DNA of 64,000 nucleotides from Camillea tinctor (lineage: Eukaryota; Ascomycota; Sordariomycetes; Xylariales; Xylariaceae): the NCBI GenBank assembly GCA_022578605.1, contig MU394086.1, forward strand, positions 124,001-188,000, in the 5' to 3' direction. The notes below the pieces were generated by a model. The model was not told where the DNA came from. It made no database searches and was given only the letters and a program-made list of their open reading frames with translations. Shown here piece by piece: positions 26,210 to 39,265 of the stretch; positions within the stretch are counted from its first letter, which is position 1, and every line of letters begins with the position of its first letter. A program made the translations under genes and the position numbers.

Positions 26210-28452
26210 CCCTACTCCCCCTCCCTTACATCGACCCGCATGCCAGAGGAAGATGCAACGAGGTAGGCTGAGCTGGGGAAGATTTGTTTACCTTGTGTAT
26301 TTTAAGCCATAAGCGTGTCATTGTTGGGGCGTCATTTGTGTAGTGTTCGTGTAACCTGATCTCCTTATATGTAGGTTATGTACTTAATAACGCAGTACGT
26401 AGTTAAGACCGGGGGATACACCTCGCGAAAGAATTGAGGTGAGAAAATTATCGATATTATAAGAAGAAAAAAAAAGTGATGATGTATAATCAATGGCTAC
26501 TATCCGTGCCGCGCCGCCCGCTAGACCGTCTAATATAAAACCTTAGTTACAGTAGTGCGGGCACTTGTTGTGCAAACCCATACAGGTACATTGTAGTGTA
26601 CATGTTGGTATGTAAGGGTTCTCTGGCTGCTTGGGGAAAGGGAACAGATCAGCATGCATAATATAGTGTTATTCATGTCATTCATGTCATCGTACATGAC
26701 AAAACAAAAATGATAAGGAATTTTAAATAAGAGTCTAAATATGAACAGATTAGGTAGATCGAATCCTCTGTGAATAGTTTCATTTTAAGAGATTTAGGAA
26801 AGGAGGGAGGGAGAGAGTTTACATTTTACATAGTTCCCTATCTTTAGTCTCACTTCATTCAATCTATGCTATCATCTCAAAATTCCCAACTTTCCCGGGC
26901 GCAAAGCACGGCAGTGGGGGAGAATTACTGGGGCAATGGGGGAAAGATAAGATCTAGAAGCTCGGATTTGCAGTTATGGTGGCGTCAGGGTCGGCTTCTC
27001 ATACGTCAGTTTCGGTAGCCCAGCGCTGATCTTCTGGGGGACTTTGGAGAACAGGAGAAAATCACTGGTAGATCTGTGCATAAGATGGGCAAGTGAAAAA
27101 AAGAAGATAAGGGTAAGACATAGAAATAAAATGTAAATATGGAGTAGTAAGAAATGAAAACGCGGGGAGTGTAAAGTTTGATTAAACCTAGCTAAGAAAA
27201 GAAACATATAATACAAATGTATAAATAAATAAAATTTATCTTTAATTTGGTTAAGAAAAACTCCTCTCGATGATGTCAAATAAGACGAAAAGGGGAAGAC
27301 ACACTATTGTGTGCTCGACCGACAAAGTTATAACCAACCAGGAGACAGAGAGGAGTCATGTACATGGATGGCATCGCACAGGTCATCACTTGGTTATCGA
27401 ACCCGGTGGTGAGATTTGCCATGATCGGTAAATGGGTACGAGGGCGGGTCACGGCGGAAATTGCGCTTTTGCTTCATTCCTGGAGAAAGAACCAAAAAAG
27501 AAAAGAAAAAGGGTCCTCTACATAGGAGTCGGACGAAGACTCCGCTGGAAATCGTTCCATTTTATCACTTATTCCATGCTGCTTCTATGCCAAGATTTGA
27601 GGTGAGTTTTTATTCTCGAAGCTATCGGCCTTGCTTTTCCACCCGAATCCAATTGTCCCCATATCCCTTTTTTGTCCCGTGCATGCCTAGAAGACTTCTT
27701 TATTACGGGAACGAGTTTGGTGTGAGAATTAGAGGAGAGGAAGAAAGGAAAAAAGAAAAGAAATCAAAAAAAGATGAGATAGCCCACCCAGACTTTGCTT
27801 TTATTCAAAATGTTACCAGCCTCCATATCCCGTGGCCAAGCTTCAGACTTGCTCCAGGTCTGCCACGCCAAAAGCGCCTATCTCCATGATCTAATTTGTA
27901 AGGAAACCCCCGTATATGCCAACGCTATGAACTGTGACTGGATAAGAGTAGGAGCAAAAAAAAAAACCCCCCAACCAAGACAATTGAGTAGGAGATAACA
28001 AAATAGAAATAACGACTCTGGTATCCTCCCAGTAGTATGTGAATCCTTCCAACCATCCAATTCAAGGAATAAAGAAAACCGATAGATTTGGGAGCAAGGT
28101 TTGTTTTTTTTTTCTTTTTTTTCGATTGCAATCCGCTTTGGGTAAGAGAGAAGATCTAGCCGCCGATGAGGGTCTCAAAGTTCTATACATCATAAGTCCA
28201 CCAGAAATAAAATTGCGCGCATATACATCTAGCCCCGAATGCAAGCCCGCCGACTCCTCGCCTCGAAGTGACCACCTGCCAACCGATTTTGGCAGTCGTA
28301 TTATGAGAGCGAAGATGTCGTCGGGTGCTGAGATATCGCCAGTGAAAAACGCCCCACCTCTTTCTATAACCCTATAATTGCCCAGAAGAAATGTCATCAT
28401 TCATGTTGGCAGTCGTAAGCCAGTAAAACCTGCGCTGCATGCCTTGCTAGAA
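11288..28452. other. 17 kb gene desert
   Basis: I find no gene I can support. The region has many short open frames on both strands with low-complexity translations. Simple repeats include CAC/CAT triplets near 14950-14992 and 21541-21567, CCTACC/CTGCC repeats at 15628-15673, (GA)n at 17177-17192 and near 20490, (CA)n at 22036-22054, and long T runs. Two coding-like stretches around 14007-14246 and 14281-14430 may be a decayed or unannotated gene. A sequencing gap lies at 26092-26101. Non-coding transcripts or long UTRs cannot be excluded from sequence alone. Confidence 0.6.
25946..26209. other. Assembly gap (10 N) between two 44-nt poly-T tracts
   Basis: Ns occupy 26092-26101. T44 runs at 25946-25989 and 26166-26209 bracket them. 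The sequence between is almost wholly homopolymer A, C or T. This looks like unresolved low-complexity sequence, so the true length and content are unknown. Confidence 0.9.
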
Positions 28453-29724
28453 TCACATCCGATCCATCAAATCGCCACCGGCAAGACTACCGCTCGCAGA
28501 ACTCCGACCACTGGTGTTGTAGCCGTCGTTGGACAGGAGATCGTGAACGGCAACCTTGGGCACCTGAGGGACAGGCAGTTTTCTGCTGCCGTCGGGCCGG
28601 CTGATGATATCTGAGAGCGAGAGGCCGTTAGAACGAGGAGGGTTGCTAGTAGGCTGCGGGGCCTGCTGGAAGCTCGAGGCCTCTAGGTGAGGCTCCATAG
28701 GTGCGAGCGCAGGGGTATGTCCTAGAGTCAGATTGCGCAGCGTAGGCAGCTCAATGCCGGCATACGGTCGAAGGCGAGGCGAATGGGCGGGCGTAGCCAG
28801 AGGAGTGTGGTCTGGGGTAGGGGAGCAAGAATCATGGGAAAAGGTGGGTGACGAGGGCGCAGTAGAGTTGGGCGAGTTGGGTCTTGAGCGCTTAGCATGC
28901 CGGATGGAATGCGAGTAGTGGTCGTCATGGTGCTCGTCGTGGGAAGACGACCTCGACATGTGATAAGCAGAGAGCGAGGGAAGGTGACCTCGCGAACTGT
29001 GCAGGCTGTGGGAGTAATAGGGATGATGTCTGGAGGGATGATGAGACATATTTTCGCGCTCAATCTGGTTGGCAGCATTGGCCAGAATGCCCACGTCCAT
29101 GTTGGGGCCGGAGAGAGGGCTGTTCCCGCCAATGCTCCGGCCATAGTGGTGCTGGTGCATAGGACTGTGATGCGGCATGGCATAGGTCGAGTACGAGTGG
29201 GGAGGCGAGACGTTGGGCGAGACGAGGGTGGAAGTCGGGGCAGACTTGATCGATCTCGGGCCAGAAGGCGGCGGCATCATGGACTCGGGTGCCAGGGCAT
29301 GGCCCAGACTGTGATGGGCAGCCTGGCCAGCCTTGTTGCCTCTTCTCGAGTTGGGATTGTTGTGTATTCTCGAATGGCGAGTCAACTCGTCTGAACGGGA
29401 GAACTTCTTGCTGCAACCAGGGAACTGGCAGGCATGCGGCTTTTCTCCCGTGTGAGTCCTGATGTGTCTGGTCTGGTGCTCGAGGCGGTGGAAGGCCTTA
29501 TCACACAGGGGACACTTGTAGGGGCGCGGCAGCTCGTTGGCGGTCTCGGTAGGCTGACTACCGGGTAAAGGGCCGTTGGGCCGGATGACGGTAACTGAAG
29601 CCATATCGACGTCTCCGTCGGCGTCAACCTTGCGTGCTACGACGTCGTTAAGTTTAGTGGGAGTAGTAGAAGTTTCTGGGTTCAGCAGGTTGGAAAAATC
29701 CACCGCTGACTGTGAGCGTTGCAT
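28453..29724 (-). CDS. cre1: Carbon catabolite repressor CreA/Cre1, C2H2 zinc-finger protein, 423 aa
   Basis: CreA/Cre1 binds SYGGRG sites and represses genes for alternative carbon use, such as cellulases and xylanases, when glucose is present; it acts in the nucleus. The protein starts [16 protein letters not shown], the typical Sordariomycete beginning. It has the conserved segment ahead of the fingers ([12 protein letters not shown]) and two C2H2 fingers: C71, C74, H87, H91 and C99, C104, H117, H121. A His/Ser-rich middle follows, then the conserved [18 protein letters not shown] region and the C-terminal repression segment ([20 protein letters not shown]). The ATG at 29724 is chosen because homologues start there; the frame is open five codons further to a TTG. 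Length is normal for the family and there is no intron. It stands alone, with about 17 kb downstream and 9.5 kb upstream lacking supported genes. Candidate CreA sites upstream suggest autoregulation. Confidence 0.97.
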   Translation of the reverse strand: MQRSQSAVDFSNLLNPETSTTPTKLNDVVARKVDADGDVDMASVTVIRPNGPLPGSQPTETANELPRPYKCPLCDKAFHRLEHQTRHIRTHTGEKPHACQFPGCSKKFSRSDELTRHSRIHNNPNSRRGNKAGQAAHHSLGHALAPESMMPPPSGPRSIKSAPTSTLVSPNVSPPHSYSTYAMPHHSPMHQHHYGRSIGGNSPLSGPNMDVGILANAANQIERENMSHHPSRHHPYYSHSLHSSRGHLPSLSAYHMSRSSSHDEHHDDHYSHSIRHAKRSRPNSPNSTAPSSPTFSHDSCSPTPDHTPLATPAHSPRLRPYAGIELPTLRNLTLGHTPALAPMEPHLEASSFQQAPQPTSNPPRSNGLSLSDIISRPDGSRKLPVPQVPKVAVHDLLSNDGYNTSGRSSASGSLAGGDLMDRM

Positions 29725-29803
29725 GTGATCGCCAGCCAACCGGGCACCCTTTTTTTCTTTTCCTTTTCTTCTTTTCTTTTCTTTTTCTCTTCTCTTGGTT
29801 TTA

Positions 29804-29809
29804 CCCCAC
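29804..29809 (-). promoter_or_regulatory. Candidate CreA site (GTGGGG on the minus strand) in the cre1 leader
   Basis: CCCCAC on the plus strand matches SYGGRG on the cre1 sense strand, 80 nt before its ATG. Autoregulation of creA is known in fungi. The motif is short and could be chance. Confidence 0.3.
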
Positions 29810-30192
29810 AGGATAGCAAAATGTCCAGGTTCCTTTTATTCCTGCACTAAAAGTGAGATAAATATATATATAATATTTTTTTTTATCTCTTTGTTGTTGT
29901 TGTAGTAAGTAGTAGTAGTTGTTGTTATTGTTGTTGATTGTCTTTGTATATTTCTCCAATACCAAGAAACAGTTCTGTTGTTATTGTTGTTATGTTAATC
30001 GTGTCGTGTCCAATGGTTGGTTGTTAGTGTTCAGGTCGGGAGTCGGGAATGGTTGCGTGAAATCGAAAGGGAACGGGTTTGGGGGGGTTGAACGGGGGCT
30101 CTGGTATGATTTTAAATGAGGCGAGGGAAAGATGGAGAGGGAGAAAAAAAAAAGAGTGTGGGCGGGTCGGGAAAGTTGCGAATTGAATTGTG

Positions 30193-30434
30193 CTGGGGCA
30201 CTCTGCTGGGGGTGGGCCTGGCCTTGGTTTGGTACGTACTGTAGGTACTATGTACACTAAAGTATATACTTATATACTGACTGCAGATGGTCCTGGACAA
30301 GTCCTGCACAGGTGGTACAGTGCAGCGCCGCCAGGTACCTTGGCCATTTGTAACTATAGTGTCCTTTGTCCCTCCCTACCTCCGGGAGCCTTGCCTTACC
30401 CAATCCCTACAATGTGTGGGGGTAATGCCTGGGG
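30193..30434 (+). promoter_or_regulatory. Cluster of four candidate CreA sites upstream of cre1
   Basis: SYGGRG matches occur at 30193-30198 (CTGGGG), 30206-30211 (CTGGGG), 30416-30421 (GTGGGG) and 30429-30434 (CTGGGG), 470-710 nt upstream of the cre1 ATG. Two close pairs are notable, since CreA often acts at paired sites. The region is G-rich, which raises the chance expectation. Confidence 0.35.
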
Positions 30435-32351
30435 GAGTTGGAACCCTGAAAAAAGGTCCCAAAGAAGGGGGTGCGGATGCGGTACGCTGGTTGGTCCGAC
30501 AGTGCACTACTTAGGGGCTTCTTTTAGGGGGGTAATGGAGGGGAGGGGAGAGGGAACGTGGAGGCCCGCTGAGCACTGATGCACCGAAACACATGGGAGG
30601 GGGAAGAAAAAAAAGTTGGAATCAGTCTAAAAAAAAAAAAAGGTCAAAAATAAAAATAAGAATAAGAAATAAAATGAATTTTAATTTGGGGGAAGCAAAA
30701 GAAAAATAAACATTTTCTCTTCTTTTCTTTTCTTCTTCTAACATACACACATATCTTGGTACTAATGTTGAACCGTGTGTGGGTTTAACCTAAGAAAAAA
30801 AAAAGACGTACCTTAGTGTAAGTGGTTCCTTTTTGGAATTGTGCAAGAATAATCCAACCCCCCAAAAATGAAAATACCTACATAACTAAAGGTCACTACA
30901 GTACATGTGCAAAGCGCCCTATGGCCCAGTGTGTGGTGTGCTCTAGTTTAGTTGTCTTAAGGGGGCCAGGATGGAGGTCTCAGGGGGTGTGTATGCAGGG
31001 TAGATGGTGTGTGAGATTATTGCGCGTGTCAGGGTCAGTGGATGTGGGCATGTGGTTTGGACACTCTAGCGGCTTGGCTTTTCTCTCGGAAAAGCCTCTT
31101 TTTTTTTTTTATTCTTTTTTTTATCTCTTGTCGATAACTCAAATGTACAAGGACTAGGTTTAGGTTAGGTAGGTTAAAAGAAATATCAGACCTACCAGAC
31201 CTACCCTACACTACCAATAATTCTATTCACTTACATCCTCCTTAGGTAGGTCACATACGCAACGAAGCAACGAAAATGAGATACAACCCTCGTTACCTTA
31301 CCCCGTTACTCCACCACTTTTTACTCCCGTCCCATTCGTTTCTTTTTTATTTTTCCTTTTTTATACTTCTTTTCTTTACTTCCCCCACGGGACAAAGGCG
31401 GTGTGTGATGGTGGCAGTGATGTTGTTAGTGGTATAGGTTGGAGGCTGAGCAAATCCCGTAACTTATCATACATTACCTACATATTCACCATACATCCAT
31501 ACCTGTTGACCAGACTTACTACCATACCGTATCATATACTATACCTTGTCTTCTTGCCTAGCCTTACCTAACATACCTACAATCTAATCAATTACCTAGT
31601 GTACATTCTCTTCTCCCCCCGTCAATCCCCTCTTCCTACCTAATCTTTCATGACCCAGATAAACTGGTTATAGCTTCATCGTTAATTTCTTTTCCCTCCC
31701 TTTTCTCCTCCTTTCTTGTCCCCCCCTCGTCACACCCAAGCCCATGCTACCTTACCCATCATCATCTTGTATGCTTAGACATCTCTTCGACCAACCCCGG
31801 GCACACACTATCACACTATTTATCGCCGCACTCATTAGCCCCATGTAAGTCATTCATCCGTACTACCGTGTTGTGTGGAGAAGATATGATGAGGGTAAGG
31901 TGCCTTTCGACGACCTAGTTCATGACTTGATTTGGAAAGAAGGAAAAGATATGTGCATGACGATCTTATGTTTTAGGAGTTAGGCTTTGCTGAAGATTTG
32001 GTAATGAAATGGCTATGGGAATGGGTAAGGATGAGTAGGAAAGGTAGGTTAGGCTTTGCTTGAGCAAATCCTTTTTTTGCCCTTTCCTTCATTCCCAATG
32101 CCCCAGATATCCCCCTTGTCCATGAGGATTTTTATTTACTTATTTATGGACTTATTTGCTTTCTGCTTCCCTATCTACCTCCTACCCTCCTCCTACCTTG
32201 CTCAGTCGAGTACAGTTAGTCGATGACGCCTTATTCAAAGGTCAGACTGAAACCGAAACCGACACAGACCAAGAGCCAACCCCAAAAGAAAAGGAATGGT
32301 CAGAAAAAAAAAAGGAAAACTAGCACAATAATACTTGGTAGATATGGGGAA

Positions 32352-32383
32352 TGACGTGGGGCCGAGCTCGGCGGTATATAAGA
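32352..32383 (+). promoter_or_regulatory. Core-promoter-like block: TGACGTGGGG, 12-bp palindrome, TATATAAG
   Basis: TGACGTGGGG at 32352-32361 (CRE-like) overlaps the perfect palindrome GCCGAGCTCGGC (32361-32372), and TATATAAG follows immediately. Such spacing is what a strong RNA polymerase II promoter would show. No open frame follows, so any product would be non-coding or spliced from far away. A 7-bp hairpin (AGAGGAC/GTCCTCT) lies about 75 nt downstream at 32455-32477. Confidence 0.35.
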
Positions 32384-32745
32384 GGAGGCGTGGGTATAGT
32401 AGATAAGAAGCGGTTGAGGTCGCGCAACTCGGGGAGCTCGGCTTTACATTATTGAGAGGACTCTACCATCGTCCTCTGAAAGATAATGGAGGCAGATAAG
32501 TGGAGTGTGGAGCACACTAGATATCTGGACGGAACATGACGGTGCTGACAACATAGCTGATGAATCTGACGAGTGTGGTCCGTGACAAAAATGAATTTCG
32601 GCCCTCGGCGCTCAGTTCAGAAAGCTTCCTCAGGTCCGGTGGCGGGTACGGTACGGTGCTACCTCGCTCATCATCTCAACCCATCTCATCGGCTATTCTA
32701 TTCCCAATACCACTCACTTGAAGCCGGATCGATCCCATGTGCGTT

Positions 32746-32803
32746 ACCTACCTACCTACCTACCCACATACATACATACATACATACATACATACATACA
32801 TAC
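32746..32803. repeat. (CCTA)n followed by (CATA)n microsatellite
   Basis: About five CTAC units (32746-32765) run into about nine CATA units (32767-32803). The apparent open frame across it, with repeating Ile-His-Thr-Tyr, is an artefact of the repeat. Confidence 0.9.
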
Positions 32804-35800
32804 TCACATATATACCCTATCGTCTATCCAGCATGAGATGAAGTCGCAATGAATAACACTAGAGGAGCCCGGGATTCAGAAGCCGGTCCAGACAGTTAGA
32901 TCTTCGTCTTGGTAACATACCCAGCAACTCGATGATATACTATACTCGACCGTTTCTACACCATGTATATATCGTGGGTTCGCTTGTTGAACCTACCAAG
33001 ATCTGGGGCACCCTCCCCCCACAGACCCTTCTCCAGCGCTACGCATTAGACTTTCCCCATACATTTGGGGCGTTTCTTGTCAGATCTTCGTGGGTTCTTA
33101 TCAAAGTTTTAAGACTATGCAATCGACTATTTGATTGTCGATAGTCATGTGGTCTTAATCTTGCCTCTTCTGTCACTGGAGTCATCCTCGTGGAGAGATG
33201 GTGCTTCAATAAGGCTGACTAGGAGCGGGGTGGAGGGGAGAGAGAAAAAAAAAACTACGAATAGTACCAACTGCATACATCTTACACCTTCGACTCAGAG
33301 ATAAGAAGAAGGGGGTGTTCCTAAACAAGCTACGGATGGGAAATGATCAAATGCTTTACACGTGCTGACGACATTTGATATTGATATGGGACCAACCCCT
33401 AGTTACCTGCCCAGTACACATACTTACCTGATACCTAACTCCTAAAAGTACTCCTAAAAGTACTCTTATACCTCGGTGAGTAGATAATGACATCAAGGAG
33501 GAATTAGGTAGCTCTCCTGGAATAGAGTGTCAGGGGGTTTCATGCTAGGAATCTATAGCGTAGGTCGCTTACCGAAGATCTCATAAGCCAAGCTTTTATG
33601 AAGGAAAGAAAACGTGGGGGTTTTGGTCGTAATTTTTGGTGAGGGACACTTTTACGGCCATGAATAACTATTCCAACTATTTACTCCGTACTAGCAGTTT
33701 TATTAGCAGCCGTATCACGTATTGTTAAGAGCCTTTCTGGTTCTCTTTACATGAGCTAACTGTCCTCTTCCATCTAGTCATGCAGTAAGCATTGCTCAGC
33801 CCCTGGAAAGACCATTTAGCTGGGCAGCCAAACCTGAAGTTTCATATCTAGGTCCATTGGTAGGATGCGCGTACACCAGAAACCAATAAAGTACCTGTGG
33901 TCGCTTTCGCTCCCTTGGTTGGTGGGACACACAGGCAGCTAGGTACATTAATTCCGGGGAGACAACATTGCCCAGACTTGCTTTGCCTCTTTTCTGAGTC
34001 TATTCGTTGTCAGGGCTCACGAGTTATATTGTGCCTTACCTGCTCACAAGTTCTGGTGAGGTGTACAAGGTAAACACACCCTCAGACAGGTGCTGGGCTT
34101 GGTGGCCTTGGACCCGAGCCAGCACAGAATTCTCACGGCTAAAAGTCCCGCCCCCAATCGCATTACAAAATTGAGGCTGTCGATGTCGACACAGGCGCCG
34201 TGCTGATGCACCATCCATCTCATTAGGTTTAGGTTTTAGGGGGAATCTATAATAAGCTACGCTTACTCTGGCTCACCCTCCGCAATAGTCGTCAAGTCAG
34301 CCCCAGATGTGTGTTCTCGCCTGAGACGCCATGACTGGATAATGTGTCAAAGGGGGAAAGCGATAGTGATAAATGATGCCAGAGCGAACTCACCAATGTG
34401 TCCAAATCGCCGAAACGCACCGTGGCTTTCCCCACACTCATATCACGGCACACTCCATTTATATCCGGGGTCTTATCTCACCACCAGATCCCTCGCATGG
34501 CGACCAAGGCTGGACCCTGACTTGTATACGTAGAACAGACTGTCTACTTCCGGAATAGGCAGCCCGATCCCCCTTTGCTCCAGTTTCTCCAGACCAGTTT
34601 CTCCAGAATGCCCGCGCGATGGCGTCTTGGACTATATCATAGCGAAGCGCTAACTAGCATCATACAGCTATGCGTATGCGTATAGTATATACACTATAAT
34701 ATTCGCATAGGCATCAGTGTAGGTCATGTACTTGTATACATGCGCAATACGTACCGATGTCGATCTTCCCCAGCTCAACCAATTTTTTTTTCCTCGTTCG
34801 AACTGTCAGGGCAAACAGGAAGTGCCGTTTGAGTTGGTGCTTCATCGGACGATACAAGAGTTTAAGCAGGCTACGGGAAACGCCCCCTTACCAGCTCTCC
34901 CTGTAAAGTACAGCGCATAGTCTGGGATGATTGATCATACGACCGGGGCTGTATTTTCCGGACAAAAATATATCTATATAATCGACCCATATGATAATAT
35001 TGTGTAATATTAAAAGCGAGACCTTAGGATAGATAGGTAACAAACAGGCCTAGCACGGCTTGCTACAGCACCGCCGGGCGCAACTCGAGCGTCTGAGCCC
35101 AGGCCACCGATCACTGATTGGGGCGGATAGCCAAGTTTTTTCTTCTTCTTTCTTCTTTCACTTTGGTGTCTTTTCGCATAGTCGATACGAGCTCATGCCG
35201 CAAAAATGTTACAGCCGCGGTGCTCCGCAGAATTAGGAAGCTGATGGATGAGAAGCAGTAGGTAGTAGCAGCAGTACTAACTAACCTAATAGTAGCTCTC
35301 TCCGCAATCTCGCCCTGAAAAGAGACATTCCAGAATTAATCAATGTCGCAAAAACGCATCTAGGGTCCAAATGTATCTTGGCACTGCGCAATCTCGATAA
35401 GTTGCGCTCAAGTCTCACACAGACCGAGAGAGCGTGTTCTAGATTCCTGGTTTCCTGTCACTACGCGAGTCAAGCAGGTTACGTTCGATAACGCAAGGGC
35501 CGAAAAGACAACAGGACACGGAAGGAAGAAAAAGAAAGAAAAAGAAAAAATGCAGCAAGCCTCAATAGCTGTTAATAGGTGGCCTTGGATGTGGAAGCCA
35601 AGTCTAAGAACAGATGGAATACGGAATATGGAGTTCTCAATCCATATAGGGGTCAATATAGGGATGCCTTGTACAACACGATCTGAGTTGCCTAACTAAG
35701 AGAGTTACATGTCAGATCTGAATAGTATGTAATGTGTCGATTAACGATGTATAATTTCTAGTTATAGGACATACTCTAGTTAAATTAGCGCGCGTTCAGC

Positions 35801-38800
35801 CAAAAGGAATCCCTAACCATAGAGCACATATTCCGCGACGATATACCGTAGTGATCTACTCATACATACCGACCTAGTGTCAATATCTAAACTACGTAGT
35901 AGTGGCAGGCAGTAAGAGTATAACATTCCAACTACTGCCAAGTTGGGTGTGTATTGCGAATGGTATACTACATTGGCACGAAATAGCATACGTCAACGGA
36001 ATACGCGCACCATCGCCAGTGCGTTTTCCATATAGTAATAATAAGTATACACTAACTACTATTAATCCGGGAAACGCGGCGGTGCACAATGGGAACGTGG
36101 CAAACGACGAAATCCCCATCGTCCCCTCGTCCCTTTTCTGGATGACGAGTACCGCGGTACCAAGCATAAAGATCGTGAACCAGGATTTTCCCACGCCTAG
36201 CTATGCTCCAATTTTTCGTCGGTCGTCCCGAATTCGCCCGAGGTATCTCCTGGCTTCATTGAAGTGTTTGGCCGAGACGAAGCGCCGCTGGTCTCCTAAA
36301 CCCCCCTTCTCCTCCACTGACCCCCCCTCAAAGAGCTAACCTAGTACGCACGCATAGATTGGTAGCTGTTTGACTCGTGGCTTTCTTTACAGCGCGTCTC
36401 GGCATCAAGTAAAGGAAAAAAAATTTTTTTTTCTTCACTCGCTTTGTAATAGGAGTCGTTGTGGGTTTACTTGCCATCATAATATTACTACTACCTACTA
36501 TGTGGCCACCATACTGGATCTGAGCGTGCTCGTTGGTCGTCCTCAATTCCCTTGTGAGCGGGTTTTGCGCATCCTCTAGACAAGAACGTCTTAGTTTAGT
36601 CGGTGGTGGTGGTTTGAAGATACCATTCACAAGTCACAGTCTGACTAACCTAGTCACAATGTAGAAGGAAGAGCAAGACAAACCAACCAAGTGTGTCCCC
36701 CGATCGAACCCGACCTGCGGTTGGGCTTGTTGGCATCAGCCCATTCAGGGATCTATCCGAGTTGAAACTTCGCCCGGATACAAGATGTACCTGCATCAGG
36801 GCCCCTGCCAGCGATCTGGAGATGGCATTACATTGGGGGCATGGCCAAGTTCGAGATTGTTACATAGCAGTCCTAAAATCCATGACTATTCCTAGCACCC
36901 CACATCGCGAAGCTGGCCTAACTGGAAGAGAGTCTGTCACCCCTGTGTAGATTGCAACTATCGACCTGCAATAGGAAACAATTTGGAAGGGATTCACCCT
37001 CCTAATTCGTTATTTCCCGGCGTCCGGGCTATCTAGCCGCCAGCTCCCTTCTCCTGGACCATGTCCCCCCTCCCCCCTTCCCTCAACATATGGTATAGAT
37101 ATAGGTATATGTACCTATTTGTGTGTATGTTACTTATCTAATCTTTCCTGAGGTGGTAGTGCTAGATATGTATACCCATTCAACAGACAGCTGACAAGCA
37201 GGATCGTCTCGGTATTGAATTCTGTACCGCGTGCCTAGTACACACATCACACCAGGGCTGTGAGCATACAGTGTACTTAGTAACCTACCTATGTAGGTTA
37301 TGTATAATACCATGTAAGTGTCCAGAAAGTCAATTTAGGGATCTCACATCAGAGGTTCTTTTCCCAATCACTTACCCCGGACAAGGCATCCACAGAAGCA
37401 ATGGGCCGGATTCTAATCTCTTGTGGTGAAAGGTATACGAGTACTGTGTCAGGGTTGATCTTTGTGTGGGGTTTGATTTCAATGAATTATGTATAAAAGC
37501 CCAGTCAAAGTCCGGGACACTGTGAGGAGATGACACGAGCCCCCCTCCCCTCCCCTTCCCCTTCCCCCTTCCCCCTCCAGCTTCCATGCATTTTTGGAAT
37601 ATCGGCGAGCTGCGAACAACGCGATAACTGTACATATGATCTTACGATAGCCATTGTGAGACGGCCCGGAGGTCGGTGGGTCTTCTCCAGTCTCCTCATT
37701 CCCCATTTTCCATATCATCCAATTCGGCTACCGCCTGTTGGGCTGGTATTTCCGGCCAAGCGAAAGGTTGCAGTATCGTCGCAAGTGTTGTCGAAAGCAG
37801 AGCAAAAAGAGGAAAAGAAAGAAACACATTTCTACCTACATAGTGTACATACACTAGGGATGGGTTATATTGATACTACTCCCCACTGCCGTTGTTACCT
37901 ACTGCCACGACATTCAAGGAATTATCGTGAGGTTTCTGAGATGTCTCTGCATGCTCAAAAGGGCATTGAATTCGTGTCAAGTATTTTTTTTTTTTTAAGG
38001 AGAAGAAAAAAGAATACCTGCGGGGCCAAAAAGTGTAGTGCGAATCCTCATGTCAGTATGAAGTCCAAGACAACGATAAAAATAAAAAAGGACCATCGTC
38101 TCCATACCAAGCTGATATGCCAAAAATAAAATAGCTCAATTATGGATATTTCTTAGCATCACCATATCGCAAACCTGGGCGCCGGGATAGCGAGATATAG
38201 CGAGATATAGCTAATGACGAAAATAAAATAAAAAATACCTAGCTCTCGATCTATTTTAGCTAACCTAACCCCCCTCCTCCTCCTTCCCCCCTTCCCCTCC
38301 CCATGAACCGAATAATTCCCCTTGCCCTTTAGGGAATAAGAAGATAAATGTAGTGTTCAAGTCATGCGTGTGCAAGAGCCAAGGAGGGAGGTTGTGATGG
38401 TGTAGTCGTAGTTGTAGATATTATCAGCTAAATACCACCAAGGATTACATAAAAATAACCGGCCAAGAATGATGCAAGCCAAATACCAAGATCAGGCAAC
38501 AGGTTTTTGGTGTTTTTTTTTTTAATCTTCTTCTCTCATATTCTATACCACCTTGGTATATGTCACTTTGTTTTAAAGAGGGGCAGAGGGGGTGAAAGCA
38601 GTAAACAAATTGTTTTATGAAAAAGAGGTTGAAACTCCAGGTTGTCTTGGTAGGTAAGGAAGTAAGTATCACTATTAATTTATACCTGACTAAGTAGAGG
38701 TATCTTTTAGTCAACATTAATAGAGTAACGTAGATAAGTTGTAAGTGCTCTCAATAAAAGGAGAATAAATCTCTCTCTCGAATCTGAGTATTACGTTTAC

Positions 38801-39265
38801 TATAACTTAGACAGCTAGAGTCTATCTACTAGGTTAGGTAACTACATATAACCAATGGATTTGGAGAAAGCTGGACAACCCCACATCACGTGCGGGGTTG
38901 GTTCGTTGGAGATTTATGAATAACTTAGCAGAGGTCTTAGGTTAGGTTGGTTAGCTACCTAGGTACATACTAGGTTAGAATACTACCGACAAACCTCCTA
39001 CGTAACCTTTTACCACCGAATCTCAATCCGCCTTACCACTTACATCAACCTACCTAACTTATACCCAGTATGAGGCTCAGTTTATGATAACCCCAAACAG
39101 AGCAATAATCCCACGAACTAGTACATAATTTGCTCAAAAAGAAGGAAAATATCGTCTGATGAGATGATAACTTGTTTCTATTTAGATAACTTGACAGGGT
39201 CAAATTGGAACAAATAAACCGGACCCCTAGTCAGCCCTTTTCCTTTTCCCCCTTCCCATCTGCCG

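Larger units (their letters stand above)
29725..39265. other. 9.5 kb region upstream of cre1 with no supported gene
   Basis: The region carries a pyrimidine-rich tract (29752-29795) in the cre1 leader, candidate CreA sites, poly-A and poly-T runs, a TATA/CRE-like promoter candidate at 32352-32383, the (CCTA)/(CATA) microsatellite at 32746-32803, short tandem duplications near 33446 and 34582, and scattered TACCTA/TAGGTA words. No open frame resembles a known family. It probably contains cre1 control sequence and possibly a non-coding transcript. Confidence 0.6.

Noticed and set aside
28062..28400. 112-codon minus-strand frame directly downstream of cre1
   Set aside because: It most likely lies in the cre1 3' UTR; it ends in Lys runs and has no family resemblance.
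35892..36194. Minus-strand frame with two membrane-like segments
   Set aside because: It lacks an ATG at its start and an in-frame stop precedes it, and no family is recognisable. A coding-like stretch just upstream (36200-36340) makes it worth a transcript check, but it is not annotated.
37530..38129. 199-codon plus-strand frame
   Set aside because: Its composition is low-complexity (Pro/Ser and Lys-rich from C and A tracts) with no domain.
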